Notes: generated from the letters alone by a model not told the origin. 64,000 nt of DNA from Nonomuraea sp. NEAU-A123 (GCF_018603905.1 NZ_JAHFZZ010000020.1:124001-188000), one strand, 5' to 3'. Shown: positions 35,401-43,129, counted from the first letter of the stretch. Numbers and translations: made by a program.

Positions 35401-35748
35401 GAGCGACCCGTCGGGCTGTAACCGGAGCGCGGCGTCCGCCGCCACCCAGGTGCCCGCCTGGCGGACCCGCACCGGGCGCGCGAACTGCTCCAGGGCGAGG
35501 GTGCCGTCCGGCTTGGCGAAGACCTGGCGCGTCTCGGTGCGCATCGCCTCCACCTCGACCGGCTGGCCGGTCCGGCGGGCGAGAGCGAGCGCGGGCTCCT
35601 CCCCCGGTGCCGCGTTCTTGCTCGGTTGTCGAAGGCCGGAGTCCGTACTCTTCTGCCGCGCGCTGGCGACGGCATCCAGATGATCAAGGGGCGCGGCCGC
35701 TACCGCCCCTGCCAACATCACCACGACCAGCCCACGAACTACGCGCAT
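32437..35748 (-). CDS. Secreted tandem LamG-domain protein preceding the RHS gene
   Basis: This 1103-residue exported protein has a signal peptide (VVRGLVVVMLAGAVAAAP). Residues about 50-270 form a beta-rich N-terminal part. A DNRLRE-type region lies at about 300-460 (SVWSNNPTSNFLNANDVARAGH through FKNNPSLVIEYNSLP), followed by Fn3/Ig-like stretches at about 470-670. Two LamG (concanavalin-like) domains of exactly 212 residues each follow (680-891 and 892-1103), beginning HWTLDEGQGT and HWKLDEESGT and each including LYVNGRL or VYVNGRL. Such domains bind carbohydrate or protein. It is cotranscribed with the RHS gene 29 bases downstream and may help display or deliver it. The start is supported by GAGGGTGA upstream. 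Confidence 0.88.
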   Translation of the reverse strand: MRVVRGLVVVMLAGAVAAAPLDHLDAVASARQKSTDSGLRQPSKNAAPGEEPALALARRTGQPVEVEAMRTETRQVFAKPDGTLALEQFARPVRVRQAGTWVAADAALRLQPDGSLAPVATAVGLRFSGGGSAPLARMTRGGKTLELAWPGQLPKPTLSGDTATYAEVLPGVDLQVKADVDGFSHLLVVKSRAAAENPALAELSFPIKTSGLSMKSTQGGNLEANDANGGTIFTASPPMMWDSSGSSAARTLAAGEGSPADARHEVMGLKLVGEKLVLKPHRGMIEDPATRYPVYLDPFFSAARGAWTSVWSNNPTSNFLNANDVARAGHVSGQTNRSFFQMNTGTTIHGKQIIKATLRTYETWSYSCTKKPVEAWSTGAISKTTTWKVQPAWNRILSTVNVAKGWGSACLPGGVEFDVTSMAVEAAAKKWSTMTIGLRATSETDSYGWKKFKNNPSLVIEYNSLPSAPVAADAWSDPGGGCVSGDARPVISGAAPKLWAKLRDVDNSVRGRFEWWNAAGVKVGEYVTGLASTGSAFYAQIPAGAYADGSQIRWRVRAEDGKADSAWGPWCEATVDASAPGKEPGVTSPQYPEGGWNDGVGRTGSFTFTANGVSDVVTYVYGLDATPKTEVAADQSGGTATIQLTPRHDGPNVLSVRSKDRAGQQGPIRTYLFNVNAGTGPDGHWTLDEGQGTVAADLTGAHHATLSGQATWTTGRTGLGLRLDGTSGHALTNGPAVSTQRNFTVTAWARLTSTNATATAVSQDGARTGGFALQYSKTDDRWALSRTVADADGAQSVRALSAAAPRLGEWTHLTGVYDSAAKELSLYVNGRLESTVPFTQPWDATGSLAVGRGKVNGAGAEFWPGDLDEVRVYGRAMFADEVADLVNSAATLVGHWKLDEESGTLAADSSGRATAATLAGAATWGEGWLDGALALDGVNGHAQAGAPAVNTKAGFTVAVWTQLDYLPTRDAAAVSQSGTRASGFQLGYDKEQGRWVLGMAAADTDTAALVRTRSDAVAAPLEWTHVAGVYDPLAGELRVYVNGRLSDSTITDHVSAWNATGPLQLGRAKTAGVFAGYWPGTVDDVRTYDGVLNAEQISQLAAQ

Positions 35749-35914
35749 TCACCCTCGCTGCTGCCGAGCTGGAACACCGCGCAGGTCGAGCCCGCCCGGT
35801 ATGTCCACGATCTTCAATTTACGATCGGATTGTCACCCGGCAAGGGCCGTCCGTCTAGATCTATTGGCGCATTTCATCAGAATTTCGTTCTGTTACGAAA
35901 ATAATCGCCAAGCC

Positions 35915-36619
35915 TCAGACCTCGACGGGCAGGGGGGCCGCGGCCGGGTTCACCCGGCGGACGATCTCGTCCAGGACGATGCGTACGTACGGCTCGCCCA
36001 CCCACAGGTGCTTGGCCCCGTCGACCCCGATGACCTCGGCCTGCGGCACCCGCGCGAACCGCCGTTTGGCCTCCTCGGGCCGCAGGTAGTCGTCGAACTC
36101 CGGCACCAGGGCCACCAGCGGCCGGCCGAACCCGGCCCACGCGTCCAGGTCCTCGTCCGTGGCCCGGTGCAGCGGTGGCGAGAGGAGGATGGCGCCCTCG
36201 ACGAGCGGGTCGCGGGCCCACTTCAACGTCAGCTCGGTGCCGAACGACCAGCCGACCACCCACACGTGCGGCAGATCGTGGTATTCGGCGTACTCCAGCG
36301 CCGCCGCCACGTCGAACCGCTCCCCTTCCCCGCCGTCGAAGGTGCCGGACGAGGTGCCGCGATCGGAGGAGGTGCCGCGCGTGTTGAAGCGGAGCACGGC
36401 CAGGTCGGCCAGGGCGGGCAGGCGGTTGGCGGCCTTCTTGAAGACGTGGCTGTCCATGAACCCGCCGTGCGTCGGCAGCGGGTGGAAGGTGACCAGCGTC
36501 GCCACGGGCGGCCGGTCGAGGGGCAGGGCCAGCTCCCCGACCAGGGTCTGGCCGTCGGGCGTGTGCAGCTCGATCGGCTCTCGCCGGGCGGGCAGCACGG
36601 TCGCCGCGCGAATCTCCAA
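35915..36619 (-). CDS. Alpha/beta hydrolase
   Basis: This roughly 234-residue hydrolase has an oxyanion region TFHPLPTHGGFMDSH, the nucleophile elbow VGWSFGTEL, a candidate acid in VPEFDDYLRPEEA and the catalytic histidine in VDGAKHLWVGEP. It resembles dienelactone-hydrolase-like and peptidase S9-like proteins conserved in actinomycetes. The start is uncertain: TTG 36619 has AGGGA upstream, and TTG 36634 lies 15 bases earlier without one. A short duplication (RGTSSDRGTSS) sits in the middle. The substrate is unknown. Confidence 0.78.
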   Translation of the reverse strand: MEIRAATVLPARREPIELHTPDGQTLVGELALPLDRPPVATLVTFHPLPTHGGFMDSHVFKKAANRLPALADLAVLRFNTRGTSSDRGTSSGTFDGGEGERFDVAAALEYAEYHDLPHVWVVGWSFGTELTLKWARDPLVEGAILLSPPLHRATDEDLDAWAGFGRPLVALVPEFDDYLRPEEAKRRFARVPQAEVIGVDGAKHLWVGEPYVRIVLDEIVRRVNPAAAPLPVEV

Positions 36620-36700
36620 CGTCGGTCCCTTCAAGTGTGGTCATGCCGGGGTGCGTGTCACGGGGTAGGGGGCTTGCGGTGGGGGCTTGCCGCGACCGTT

Positions 36701-36991
36701 TCAGTAGCGGGTGCGGCCGGGGCCGCGATCCAGTCTCTTCCGCCAGCACGCCGGGTGCCAGTGGCGGCGCTCATCGTCACCGCCGCTCCAGGCCGGCCAG
36801 GCCACCAGGTGCGGCTGCCCGCCGCGGATCTCCTGGTCGCAGCCGGGGCAGCGGTAGACCTTGGCCGAGGAGGAGCCGTTGAGCATGCGTACCTTCCACT
36901 CGCCGTCCGGCCACTCCTCGACCCGGTCCACGCCCCCGGGCTGGCCGAGGGGACGGGAGGACTCCCTGCGGCGGGCGCGGCGCGGGCTCAC
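36701..36991 (-). CDS. Small zinc-binding protein
   Basis: This 96-residue protein has a C-terminal zinc-finger-like module: C48 and C51 in YRCPGCDQEI, then RRHWHPACWRKR with H77, H79 and C82. The N-terminal half is basic and probably flexible. Similar small proteins are found in Streptomyces, often near nucS, with no known function. The GTG start at 36991 is the outermost possible and is uncertain. It diverges from nucS, with about 115 bases between. Confidence 0.65.
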   Translation of the reverse strand: MSPRRARRRESSRPLGQPGGVDRVEEWPDGEWKVRMLNGSSSAKVYRCPGCDQEIRGGQPHLVAWPAWSGGDDERRHWHPACWRKRLDRGPGRTRY

Positions 36992-37107
36992 GGCTCCGCC
37001 CGCGCCGGCCCCGCCGCGCCTCCCGTCCCCGTCGTGCCGAAGCCGGCCACTCCCACCCTCTCGAACGCCATGCGTCCAGTTTTCCAGAGCCGGTAGGGTT
37101 GGCCGTC

Positions 37108-37770
37108 ATGCGGCTGGTCATCGCGCGATGCAGCGTGGATTACATCGGACGGCTCACGGCTCACCTGCCGATGGCGCCAAGGCTCATTCTCATCAAGGCG
37201 GACGGCAGCGTGTCCATCCACGCCGACGATCGCGCCTTCAAGCCGCTCAACTGGATGAACCCGCCGTGCAAGCTCAAAGAGGACGGCGAGACCTGGACCG
37301 TCACCCACGGCAAGTCCGGCGAGAAGCTGGTCCTGACGATGGCCGAGATCCTCCACGACTTCAGCCACGAGCTCGGCGTCGACCCCGGCCTGATCAAGGA
37401 CGGCGTCGAGGCGCACCTGCAGGAGCTGCTCGCCGAGCACATCACGACGCTGGGCCCCGGCTATTCACTGATCCGCCGCGAGTACATGACGGCGATCGGT
37501 CCGGTCGACATCCTCTGCCGTGACGCGCTCGGCGCGACGGTGGCGGTCGAGATCAAGCGCCGCGGCGAGATCGACGGCGTCGAGCAGCTCACCCGCTATC
37601 TGGACCTGCTCAACCGCGACCCCCTGCTGACCCCGGTCCGCGGCGTCTTCGCCGCCCAGGAGATCAAGCCCCAGGCCCGCGTGCTGGCCGCCGACCGGGG
37701 CATTCACTGCGTCACCCTCGACTACGACACGCTGCGCGGAATCGAACCGGAGAACCCCACGCTCTTCTGA
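37108..37770 (+). CDS. nucS: Mismatch-specific endonuclease NucS (EndoMS)
   Basis: This 220-residue nuclease makes double-strand cuts at base mismatches and provides mismatch repair in actinobacteria lacking MutS/MutL. The N-terminal DNA-binding region begins MRLVIARCSVDYIGRLTAHLP. The C-terminal nuclease domain has the RecB-like triad D134 (GPVDILC), E148 and K150 (VAVEIKRRG). The C-terminal ENPTLF resembles the beta-clamp-binding tail described for actinobacterial NucS. ATG 37108 matches known N-termini. Absence of MutS in the rest of the genome would fit but cannot be tested here. Confidence 0.95.
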   Translation: MRLVIARCSVDYIGRLTAHLPMAPRLILIKADGSVSIHADDRAFKPLNWMNPPCKLKEDGETWTVTHGKSGEKLVLTMAEILHDFSHELGVDPGLIKDGVEAHLQELLAEHITTLGPGYSLIRREYMTAIGPVDILCRDALGATVAVEIKRRGEIDGVEQLTRYLDLLNRDPLLTPVRGVFAAQEIKPQARVLAADRGIHCVTLDYDTLRGIEPENPTLF

Positions 37771-37792
37771 TGCACGGGACGACGTTCCTGTG

Positions 37793-37833
37793 TTGACATG
37801 TCACGACTAGACATTCTAGTTTTGACCTATCAA
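37793..37833 (+). promoter_or_regulatory. Promoter and clustered palindromes upstream of carotenoid oxygenase
   Basis: TTGACA (37793-37798) and CTAGTT (37816-37821) are a plausible -35/-10 pair with a 17-base spacer. Three short palindromes overlap it: TGACATGTCA (37794-37803), ACTAG-N5-CTAGT (37806-37820) and TTGA-N4-TCAA (37822-37833). Such stacking suggests regulator binding over the promoter. The TetR gene at the end of this cluster is the obvious candidate. Confidence 0.55.
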
Positions 37834-37847
37834 CATTGGAGCGTGAT

Positions 37848-39161
37848 ATGACGACGCCTTTCTACCTGAGCGGCAACCTCGCCCCCGTCTCCGACGAGAC
37901 CGAGGCGTACGACCTTCCCGTCTCCGGAGCCCTGCCTGCCGAGCTGACCGGGCGTTACTTCCGCAACGGCCCCAACCCGAGGCCGGGCGAGGACCCCGGC
38001 CACTGGTTCGCCGGCCACGGGATGCTGCACGGCGTACGCCTCGACCGGGGGCGGGCCGAGTGGTACCGCAACCGGTGGGTACGCACCAAGAAGTTCACCG
38101 ACAACGCGCCCTTCACCGGCGAGAGCGGAGTCGACCTGGCCGCCGTCACGGCCAACACCTCCGTGATCAGGCACGCCGACCGCATCTTCGCGCTCGTCGA
38201 GAACGGCCTGCCGCACGAGCTGACGCCGGAGCTGGCCACCGTCGGCCCGTGCGACTTCGGCGGGCGGCTGGCCACGGCGATGACCGCGCATCCCAAGGAG
38301 GACCCGGCCACCGGGGAGCTGCACTTCTTCGGCTACGGGTACTTCCCGCCGTTCGTCACCTACCACCGCCTGTCGGCGGACGGCGAGCTGGTGGAGAGCC
38401 GGGAGATCGAGGTGCCGAAGTCGACGATGATGCACGACTTCGCCGTCACCGAGCACTACCTGATCTGGCTGGATCTGCCCTTCGTGTTCGAGGCCGGGCG
38501 CGCGGGCATGCCGTACGCCTGGGAGGACGGATACGGCGCCCGGATCGGCGTGACGCCCCGGCAGGGCGGCCCGACCCGCTGGTTCGACGTCGACCCGTGC
38601 TATGTCTTCCACGTCGGCAACGCGTGGGAGGACACGGACGGCCGGATCGTGCTCAACGCCGCCCGCTACACACAGGCCGCCTTCACCGGGGTGTGGTCGC
38701 GCATCGGCAACACCGGGGACCCGGCCAGGCACGCGGCCTCGATCGCCACCGCGACACTGCACCGGTGGACGCTCGACCTGGCGTCCGGCTCGGTCAAGGA
38801 GGAGGCGCAGGACGACCGGGGCATCGAGTTCCCCACGTTCAACGACGCCCTGCTCGGCCGGGCCAGCCGCTACCTCTACACAGTGGGCGAGCACTCCAAC
38901 TCCATCGTCAAGTACGACCACCAGACCGGCGCGGCCCAGGTCAGGGAGACCGGCGACGACACGGGCGAGGCGGTGTTCGTGGCGGCCGAGGGGGCGCGGG
39001 CCGAGGACGAGGGCTGGCTGCTGTCGGTGGTCACCACGGGCGACCGCTCCGAGCTGCTCGTCCTCGACGCCACCGACCTGTCGGACGTGGCGTCGGTCCG
39101 GCTGCCCCAGCGTGTTCCGGCCGGTTTCCACGGGACGTGGCTGGTGGACGTCCCGCGCTAG
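37848..39161 (+). CDS. Carotenoid oxygenase (carotenoid cleavage dioxygenase family)
   Basis: This 437-residue enzyme cleaves a carotenoid or stilbene-type double bond to give an aldehyde. The four iron-ligand histidines are seen: H148 (MTAHPKEDP), H196 (MMHDFAVT), H255 (YVFHVGNAW) and H428 (GFHGTWLVDV). The N-terminal GRYFRNGPNP motif is typical. ATG 37848 is preceded by GGAGCGTGAT. It is followed after 32 bases by an aldehyde dehydrogenase that could oxidise the product. The substrate could be an apocarotenoid or a lignostilbene-like compound. Confidence 0.93.
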   Translation: MTTPFYLSGNLAPVSDETEAYDLPVSGALPAELTGRYFRNGPNPRPGEDPGHWFAGHGMLHGVRLDRGRAEWYRNRWVRTKKFTDNAPFTGESGVDLAAVTANTSVIRHADRIFALVENGLPHELTPELATVGPCDFGGRLATAMTAHPKEDPATGELHFFGYGYFPPFVTYHRLSADGELVESREIEVPKSTMMHDFAVTEHYLIWLDLPFVFEAGRAGMPYAWEDGYGARIGVTPRQGGPTRWFDVDPCYVFHVGNAWEDTDGRIVLNAARYTQAAFTGVWSRIGNTGDPARHAASIATATLHRWTLDLASGSVKEEAQDDRGIEFPTFNDALLGRASRYLYTVGEHSNSIVKYDHQTGAAQVRETGDDTGEAVFVAAEGARAEDEGWLLSVVTTGDRSELLVLDATDLSDVASVRLPQRVPAGFHGTWLVDVPR

Positions 39162-39176
39162 TAAGCGATGGCTTAC
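39161..39176 (+). promoter_or_regulatory. Palindrome between oxygenase stop and aldehyde dehydrogenase start
   Basis: GTAAGC (39161-39166) and GCTTAC (39171-39176) are perfect inverted copies separated by four bases, 17 bases before the ATG. The palindrome includes the last base of the stop codon. It may be an operator for the downstream gene or a small regulatory stem. Confidence 0.4.
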
Positions 39177-39193
39177 CGGTCTATGGTGACGCC

Positions 39194-40666
39194 ATGACCA
39201 CGCTGACGTTCGACTCACTGAACCCGGCGACCGGCGAGGTCGTCGGGAGTCACCCCAAGCAGTCCGCCGACGCCGTGCGCGAGGCCGTCGGCCGGGCCGA
39301 GCAGGCCGCGACGTGGTGGGCCGGGCTGGCCCCCACCGAGCGCAGGCGCCGCCTGCTCGACTACAAGGCCGTGCTCACCCAGCACCTCAAGGAGCTGTCC
39401 GGGCTCGTGCACGACGAGACGGGCAAGCCGGTCGGCGACGCCACGCTGGAGATCGTGCTGGCGATCACGCACCTCGACTGGGCGGCCCGCAACGCGGTCA
39501 AGGTCCTGGGGCGGCGCCGCGTCTCGACCGGGATGATCGGCCTCAACCTGGCCGCCACGCTCGAATACCTGCCGCTGGGCGTGGTCGGCGTGATCGGTCC
39601 GTGGAACTACCCGGTCTTCACCCCGATGGGCTCCATCGCGTACGCGCTCGCGGCCGGCAACGCGGTCGTGTTCAAGCCGAGCGAGCTCACCCCCGGCGTC
39701 GGCGTACGGCTGGCGGAGCTGTTCGCCGAGTCGGTGCCGGAGCAGCCGGTGTTCCAGACCGTGACCGGCCTCGGGGAGACGGGGGCGCTGCTGGCGAAGG
39801 ACCCGCGGGTCAAGAAGGTGGCGTTCACCGGTTCGACGGCCACCGCCAAGCGGGTCATGGCGGCCTGCGCCGAGAACCTGACGCCGATCGTGGCCGAGTG
39901 CGGCGGCAAGGACGCGTTCATCGTCGACGCCGACGCCGATCTGAAGGCCGCCGCCGACGCCTGCCTGTGGGGAGCGATGTCCAACGCCGGGCAGACGTGC
40001 GTGGGTGTCGAGCGGGTGTACGTCGTGGACGCGGTCTATGAAACTTTCATGCGCGAGCTGTCGGACCGGGTCGCCACGGTCAAGGCGGGCGAGGACTACG
40101 GCCCGATCACCATGCCCGGCCAGCTCGACATAATCCGGCGCCACATCGACGACGCCACCAAGTCCGGAAAAGTCGTGACAGGCGGCCCCGACTCGGTGCG
40201 CGCGCCGTACGTGGACCCGGTGATCATCGAGGACGTCCCGGAGGACTCCCCCGCGGTGCGCGAGGAGACGTTCGGCCCGACCATCACCGTACGACGCACC
40301 CGCGACGCGCAGCAGGCGCTGGAGCTGGCCAACGCCTCGGCGTACGGGCTGGCAGGCACCATCTTCTCCGGCAACGCGCGCCGGGCCATGGAACTGGCCC
40401 GGCTGATGCGCACCGGGATGACGGCCGTCAACTCGGTCATTTCATTCGCCGGCGTGCCCGCGCTGCCGTTCGGCGGGATCGGCGATTCGGGCTTCGGGCG
40501 CATCCACGGAGCCGACGGGTTGCGGGAGTTCGCCAGGCCCAAAGCGATCAGCCGCCAGCGGTTCGCAATGCCCGGCATGAACCTGACCTCGTTCAGCAGA
40601 GGGCCCGCGGATCTTGAGCGGCTGATCAGGCTTGTCACGTTCTTGCACGGCCGACGTAAGAGATAA
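39194..40666 (+). CDS. Aldehyde dehydrogenase
   Basis: This 490-residue NAD(P)-dependent enzyme oxidises an aldehyde to the acid. Catalytic residues: N138 (GPWNYPV), E235 (AECGGKDA) and C269 (NAGQTCVGV). The sequence is nearest to the succinate-semialdehyde/coniferyl-aldehyde type. ATG 39194 follows a weak GGTGAC; it is close behind the carotenoid oxygenase and may be translated from the same message, or from a promoter covered by the palindrome at 39161. It is the natural next step after oxidative cleavage, so an apocarotenal-like substrate is inferred. Confidence 0.9.
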   Translation: MTTLTFDSLNPATGEVVGSHPKQSADAVREAVGRAEQAATWWAGLAPTERRRRLLDYKAVLTQHLKELSGLVHDETGKPVGDATLEIVLAITHLDWAARNAVKVLGRRRVSTGMIGLNLAATLEYLPLGVVGVIGPWNYPVFTPMGSIAYALAAGNAVVFKPSELTPGVGVRLAELFAESVPEQPVFQTVTGLGETGALLAKDPRVKKVAFTGSTATAKRVMAACAENLTPIVAECGGKDAFIVDADADLKAAADACLWGAMSNAGQTCVGVERVYVVDAVYETFMRELSDRVATVKAGEDYGPITMPGQLDIIRRHIDDATKSGKVVTGGPDSVRAPYVDPVIIEDVPEDSPAVREETFGPTITVRRTRDAQQALELANASAYGLAGTIFSGNARRAMELARLMRTGMTAVNSVISFAGVPALPFGGIGDSGFGRIHGADGLREFARPKAISRQRFAMPGMNLTSFSRGPADLERLIRLVTFLHGRRKR

Positions 40667-40729
40667 AGTATATGCTCTTTCCCAAAACGGATCATCCGTC
40701 CATAATTGTGTGCTCTGGGGGCCACGATC

Positions 40730-41353
40730 ATGTTGGACGGGTGGAATGTGAACCGGTCTTACCGGGGAATGTCGGCTGAGCAAAGGCTGGCGGACAGACG
40801 CGAGCGGCTGATGACAGCCGCCTACACGCTATACGCGAAGCCAGGTTTCGCGGCGACGACGATCGAAAGACTGTGCTCGGAGGCCCGGATCTCGAACCGC
40901 GCCTTCTACGAATGTTTCGGCGGCCGCGAGGAACTTCTTCAGGCGTTGCACGAGCGATGCGTGGAGGAAAGCCTCGCCGTTGTGGCCAAGGCGTTACAAG
41001 AGGCGCCCGCGACCCTGGATGACAGGGTGCGGGCGGGGATTCGCACGTATATCGAGTTCGCCACGGCCGACTGGCGTCGCGCGCGCATCATGCACTTGGA
41101 GGTGCGCAGGTCGGGCGATGTTCTCACGGCTTCTCGCCAGCGTGCCGTCGACTCCTTCGCCCGTCTTGTCGAGGAGGCGGCGGCGGAATTCCCGCAGCCG
41201 GCCCAGCCGAATCGGCGACTGGTTGCGCTCGGGGCAATTGGAGCGCTACAAGAGCTGCTCATCGAATGGCTGCTGGCGGAGGAGCCGCCGACCATCGACG
41301 AACTGGTCGGCGTCGCCGTACACATCTTCGGCAGATCCCTCGGTGCGCCGTGA
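40730..41353 (+). CDS. TetR family transcriptional regulator
   Basis: This roughly 207-residue regulator has the helix-turn-helix RRERLMTAAYTLYAKPGFAATTIERLCSEARISNRAFYECFGGREELL at residues about 25-70 and a helical ligand domain. It closes the carotenoid oxygenase / aldehyde dehydrogenase cluster on the same strand, 63 bases after the dehydrogenase stop, so it probably controls that cluster. Start candidates are ATG 40730 and GTG 40748; the first is used. A strong terminator follows. Confidence 0.85.
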   Translation: MLDGWNVNRSYRGMSAEQRLADRRERLMTAAYTLYAKPGFAATTIERLCSEARISNRAFYECFGGREELLQALHERCVEESLAVVAKALQEAPATLDDRVRAGIRTYIEFATADWRRARIMHLEVRRSGDVLTASRQRAVDSFARLVEEAAAEFPQPAQPNRRLVALGAIGALQELLIEWLLAEEPPTIDELVGVAVHIFGRSLGAP

Positions 41354-41472
41354 GGCCCTGATTACGGATCGTGTCTATTTGGCAATGTGGTATGGCGAAT
41401 AATCACCGCGCTAATCAGGTTATCTGTCGTTCTTAGAACTACTACCGCCTGTGGGAGTATGGCCACGAAAAG

Positions 41473-41504
41473 AGGGCGAGCAGCGGCTGATCGCTGCTCG
41501 CCCT
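41473..41504. terminator. Strong terminator between convergent TetR and STAS genes
   Basis: AGGGCGAGCAGCG (41473-41485) and CGCTGCTCGCCCT (41492-41504) form a perfect 13-base stem with a six-base loop, flanked by AAAAG on one side and an AT-rich ATATAT on the other. It separates the convergent TetR and STAS genes. Confidence 0.85.
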
Positions 41505-41551
41505 ATATATCGCGGCATCCGGCGCACTCCCGAGCACCGCCGGCCACCGCT

Positions 41552-41869
41552 TCAGGCCACCGCGACTTCCGAAGCCTCCACCGGCAGAACCCGATTCAGC
41601 CGGGTCACCGCCAGGATCCGCATGATCCGCGGCGGCACCCCCCGAAGAACGAGGCGGCGTTCCACGCTGATCGCGCGCCGATGCGTGCCCACGAGCACTC
41701 CGAGGCCGGTGGCGTCGATCATCTCCAGCTTGGAGAGGTCGAGGATCAGGTCTCCCTCACCGGAGTCGACCGCGTCGTGCAGACGCGTCCGCACCCGCGC
41801 CGACGTCCCGGCGTCGAGTCTCGCTCCGATCCGCACCACCTGGGCCCTTGGATCGCCCCGGACGCGCAT
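41552..41869 (-). CDS. STAS-domain anti-sigma factor antagonist (DATG variant)
   Basis: This 105-residue STAS protein has the core LILDLSKLEMIDATGLGVLVG. The position of the usual phospho-serine in D-S-S-G reads A here, with Thr next (DATG), so regulation by kinase phosphorylation may be altered or use the Thr. GAGGAGGTGG upstream of ATG 41869 supports the start. It is downstream of the histidine kinase operon but separated from it by hairpins. No anti-sigma kinase is adjacent. Confidence 0.85.
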   Translation of the reverse strand: MRVRGDPRAQVVRIGARLDAGTSARVRTRLHDAVDSGEGDLILDLSKLEMIDATGLGVLVGTHRRAISVERRLVLRGVPPRIMRILAVTRLNRVLPVEASEVAVA

Positions 41870-41914
41870 GCCACCTCCTCAAGTCACGCCCCATGTCTCA
41901 CGCGGCGTAGTCGT

Positions 41915-41951
41915 ACCCTTTCGCAGGGTGCTTGCCGGGATAGACCCGGCA
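41915..41951 (-). terminator. Double hairpin after the ABC/histidine kinase operon
   Basis: Two stems lie just past the kinase stop: TGCCGGG/CCCGGCA (41933-41939 with 41945-41951, loop of five) and ACCCT/AGGGT (41915-41919 with 41925-41929). Together they form a plausible terminator for the minus-strand operon. Confidence 0.6.
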
Positions 41952-41959
41952 CTCCTCCA

Positions 41960-43129
41960 CTACCCACAGATCGGGAGTGACACAACCGCCCGCAGAAGGA
42001 ACTCTCCATCGCCCGTGGGACGCGCCGTGACCTTGCCGCCGACGCTCGCCAGCCGCTCCCCCATGCCCGTCAGGCCGCTGCCCAGGTCAGAGACCTGGCG
42101 GCGGACCACTCCGTCGTTGCGCACCAGCAGCTCCGCCTCCTCGTCGGTGAAGCGGAGCGTGATCTCGCAGAACGAGGCCGTGCTGTGCTTGAGCACGTTC
42201 GTCGCCGCCTCGCGGACGGCGTAGGCGAACGCGGGCGCCACCCCGCCCGGCGGCTCACGGTAGGGCAGTTGCAGTTCGCAGCGGATGCCGGCCGCTTCGA
42301 GCACGCCTTTCACGCTGTCCAGCTCCGCGTTCAGGTCGAGCTCGCGGTAGCCGCGCACGGCCTGGCGCAGCTCCCGCAGCGCCGTCCTGGTCAGCCCGTT
42401 CACCTCGACCATCTCCGCCTTCGCGGCGACGGTGTCGGCGTCCGACAGCCGTACGGCCAGCTCGGTCTTGACCGCGATGGCCGAGAGCTGGTGCCCCACG
42501 AGATCGTGCAGGTCCCTGGCGAAGCGCAGCCGCTCCTCCGCGACCGCGAGCTGGGTGTGCGCCGCCCTGCCTTCGTGAGCCTGTACGGCGAGCGTGTAGA
42601 TCCACGCCCAGAACCGGTTGCCCGGCGGCAGCACGGCGCACATCACCGCGTAGGTGAATCCTATGAAGACGATCGCCCCGCCGTCGTCCGGAACCGGGAT
42701 CGACAGCAGGCCCTGTCCGGTGAGGACCGCGATGGCGCCCAGCCCGGTGCCGGTCGCGAACGTCCCCGCGGCCAGGCCCACGGCCGTCCACGCGCGGACA
42801 CCGACCGTCGCCACGGACACCCACGCCAGCAGTGCGAAGCCCCACCCGAGCGGATCGGCTCCGCCCAGAGCAGCGGCGAACAAGGCGAGAGCGCCGGCCG
42901 CCGCGACCTCTCTTTTGGGATAGCGACGGTCGAGGACAGCGCGGGAGATGCGCAGGAAGAACCAGGTGAAGACGATGATGGCGATCAGAGCGGGCGCGAT
43001 GCGCAGCCACGAGGCCGCGCCGTTGGCGGCGGTGCCGAGAATCGTCACGACGACGACGAACCACATCATCACGACGCCCACGTTCAGTACGCACAGAGAG
43101 ATGCGTCGTGCCCGCTTGATCGTGTCCAC
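41960..43129 (-). CDS. Sensor histidine kinase (HisKA_3 type)
   Basis: This 389-residue membrane kinase has about five transmembrane segments in residues 10-180. The HisKA_3 dimerisation box RFARDLHDLVGHQLSAIAVK follows, with phospho-accepting H208, then an HATPase domain with the N-box REAATNVLKHS and the G-box DLGSGLTGMGERL. It directly follows the ABC permease gene with no gap, so it is cotranscribed with an exporter. The matching response regulator is not in the neighbourhood, which is unusual for this class. Confidence 0.9.
   Translation of the reverse strand: MDTIKRARRISLCVLNVGVVMMWFVVVVTILGTAANGAASWLRIAPALIAIIVFTWFFLRISRAVLDRRYPKREVAAAGALALFAAALGGADPLGWGFALLAWVSVATVGVRAWTAVGLAAGTFATGTGLGAIAVLTGQGLLSIPVPDDGGAIVFIGFTYAVMCAVLPPGNRFWAWIYTLAVQAHEGRAAHTQLAVAEERLRFARDLHDLVGHQLSAIAVKTELAVRLSDADTVAAKAEMVEVNGLTRTALRELRQAVRGYRELDLNAELDSVKGVLEAAGIRCELQLPYREPPGGVAPAFAYAVREAATNVLKHSTASFCEITLRFTDEEAELLVRNDGVVRRQVSDLGSGLTGMGERLASVGGKVTARPTGDGEFLLRAVVSLPICG

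Noticed and set aside
32452..35421. A plus-strand open frame of about 990 codons opposite the LamG gene
   Set aside because: Shadow frame of biased composition; the LamG reading on the minus strand has clear domains and a signal peptide.
38060..39190. Extension of the aldehyde dehydrogenase frame upstream through the oxygenase gene
   Set aside because: The upstream part is an out-of-frame reading of the oxygenase; the dehydrogenase starts properly at ATG 39194 with the family N-terminus.
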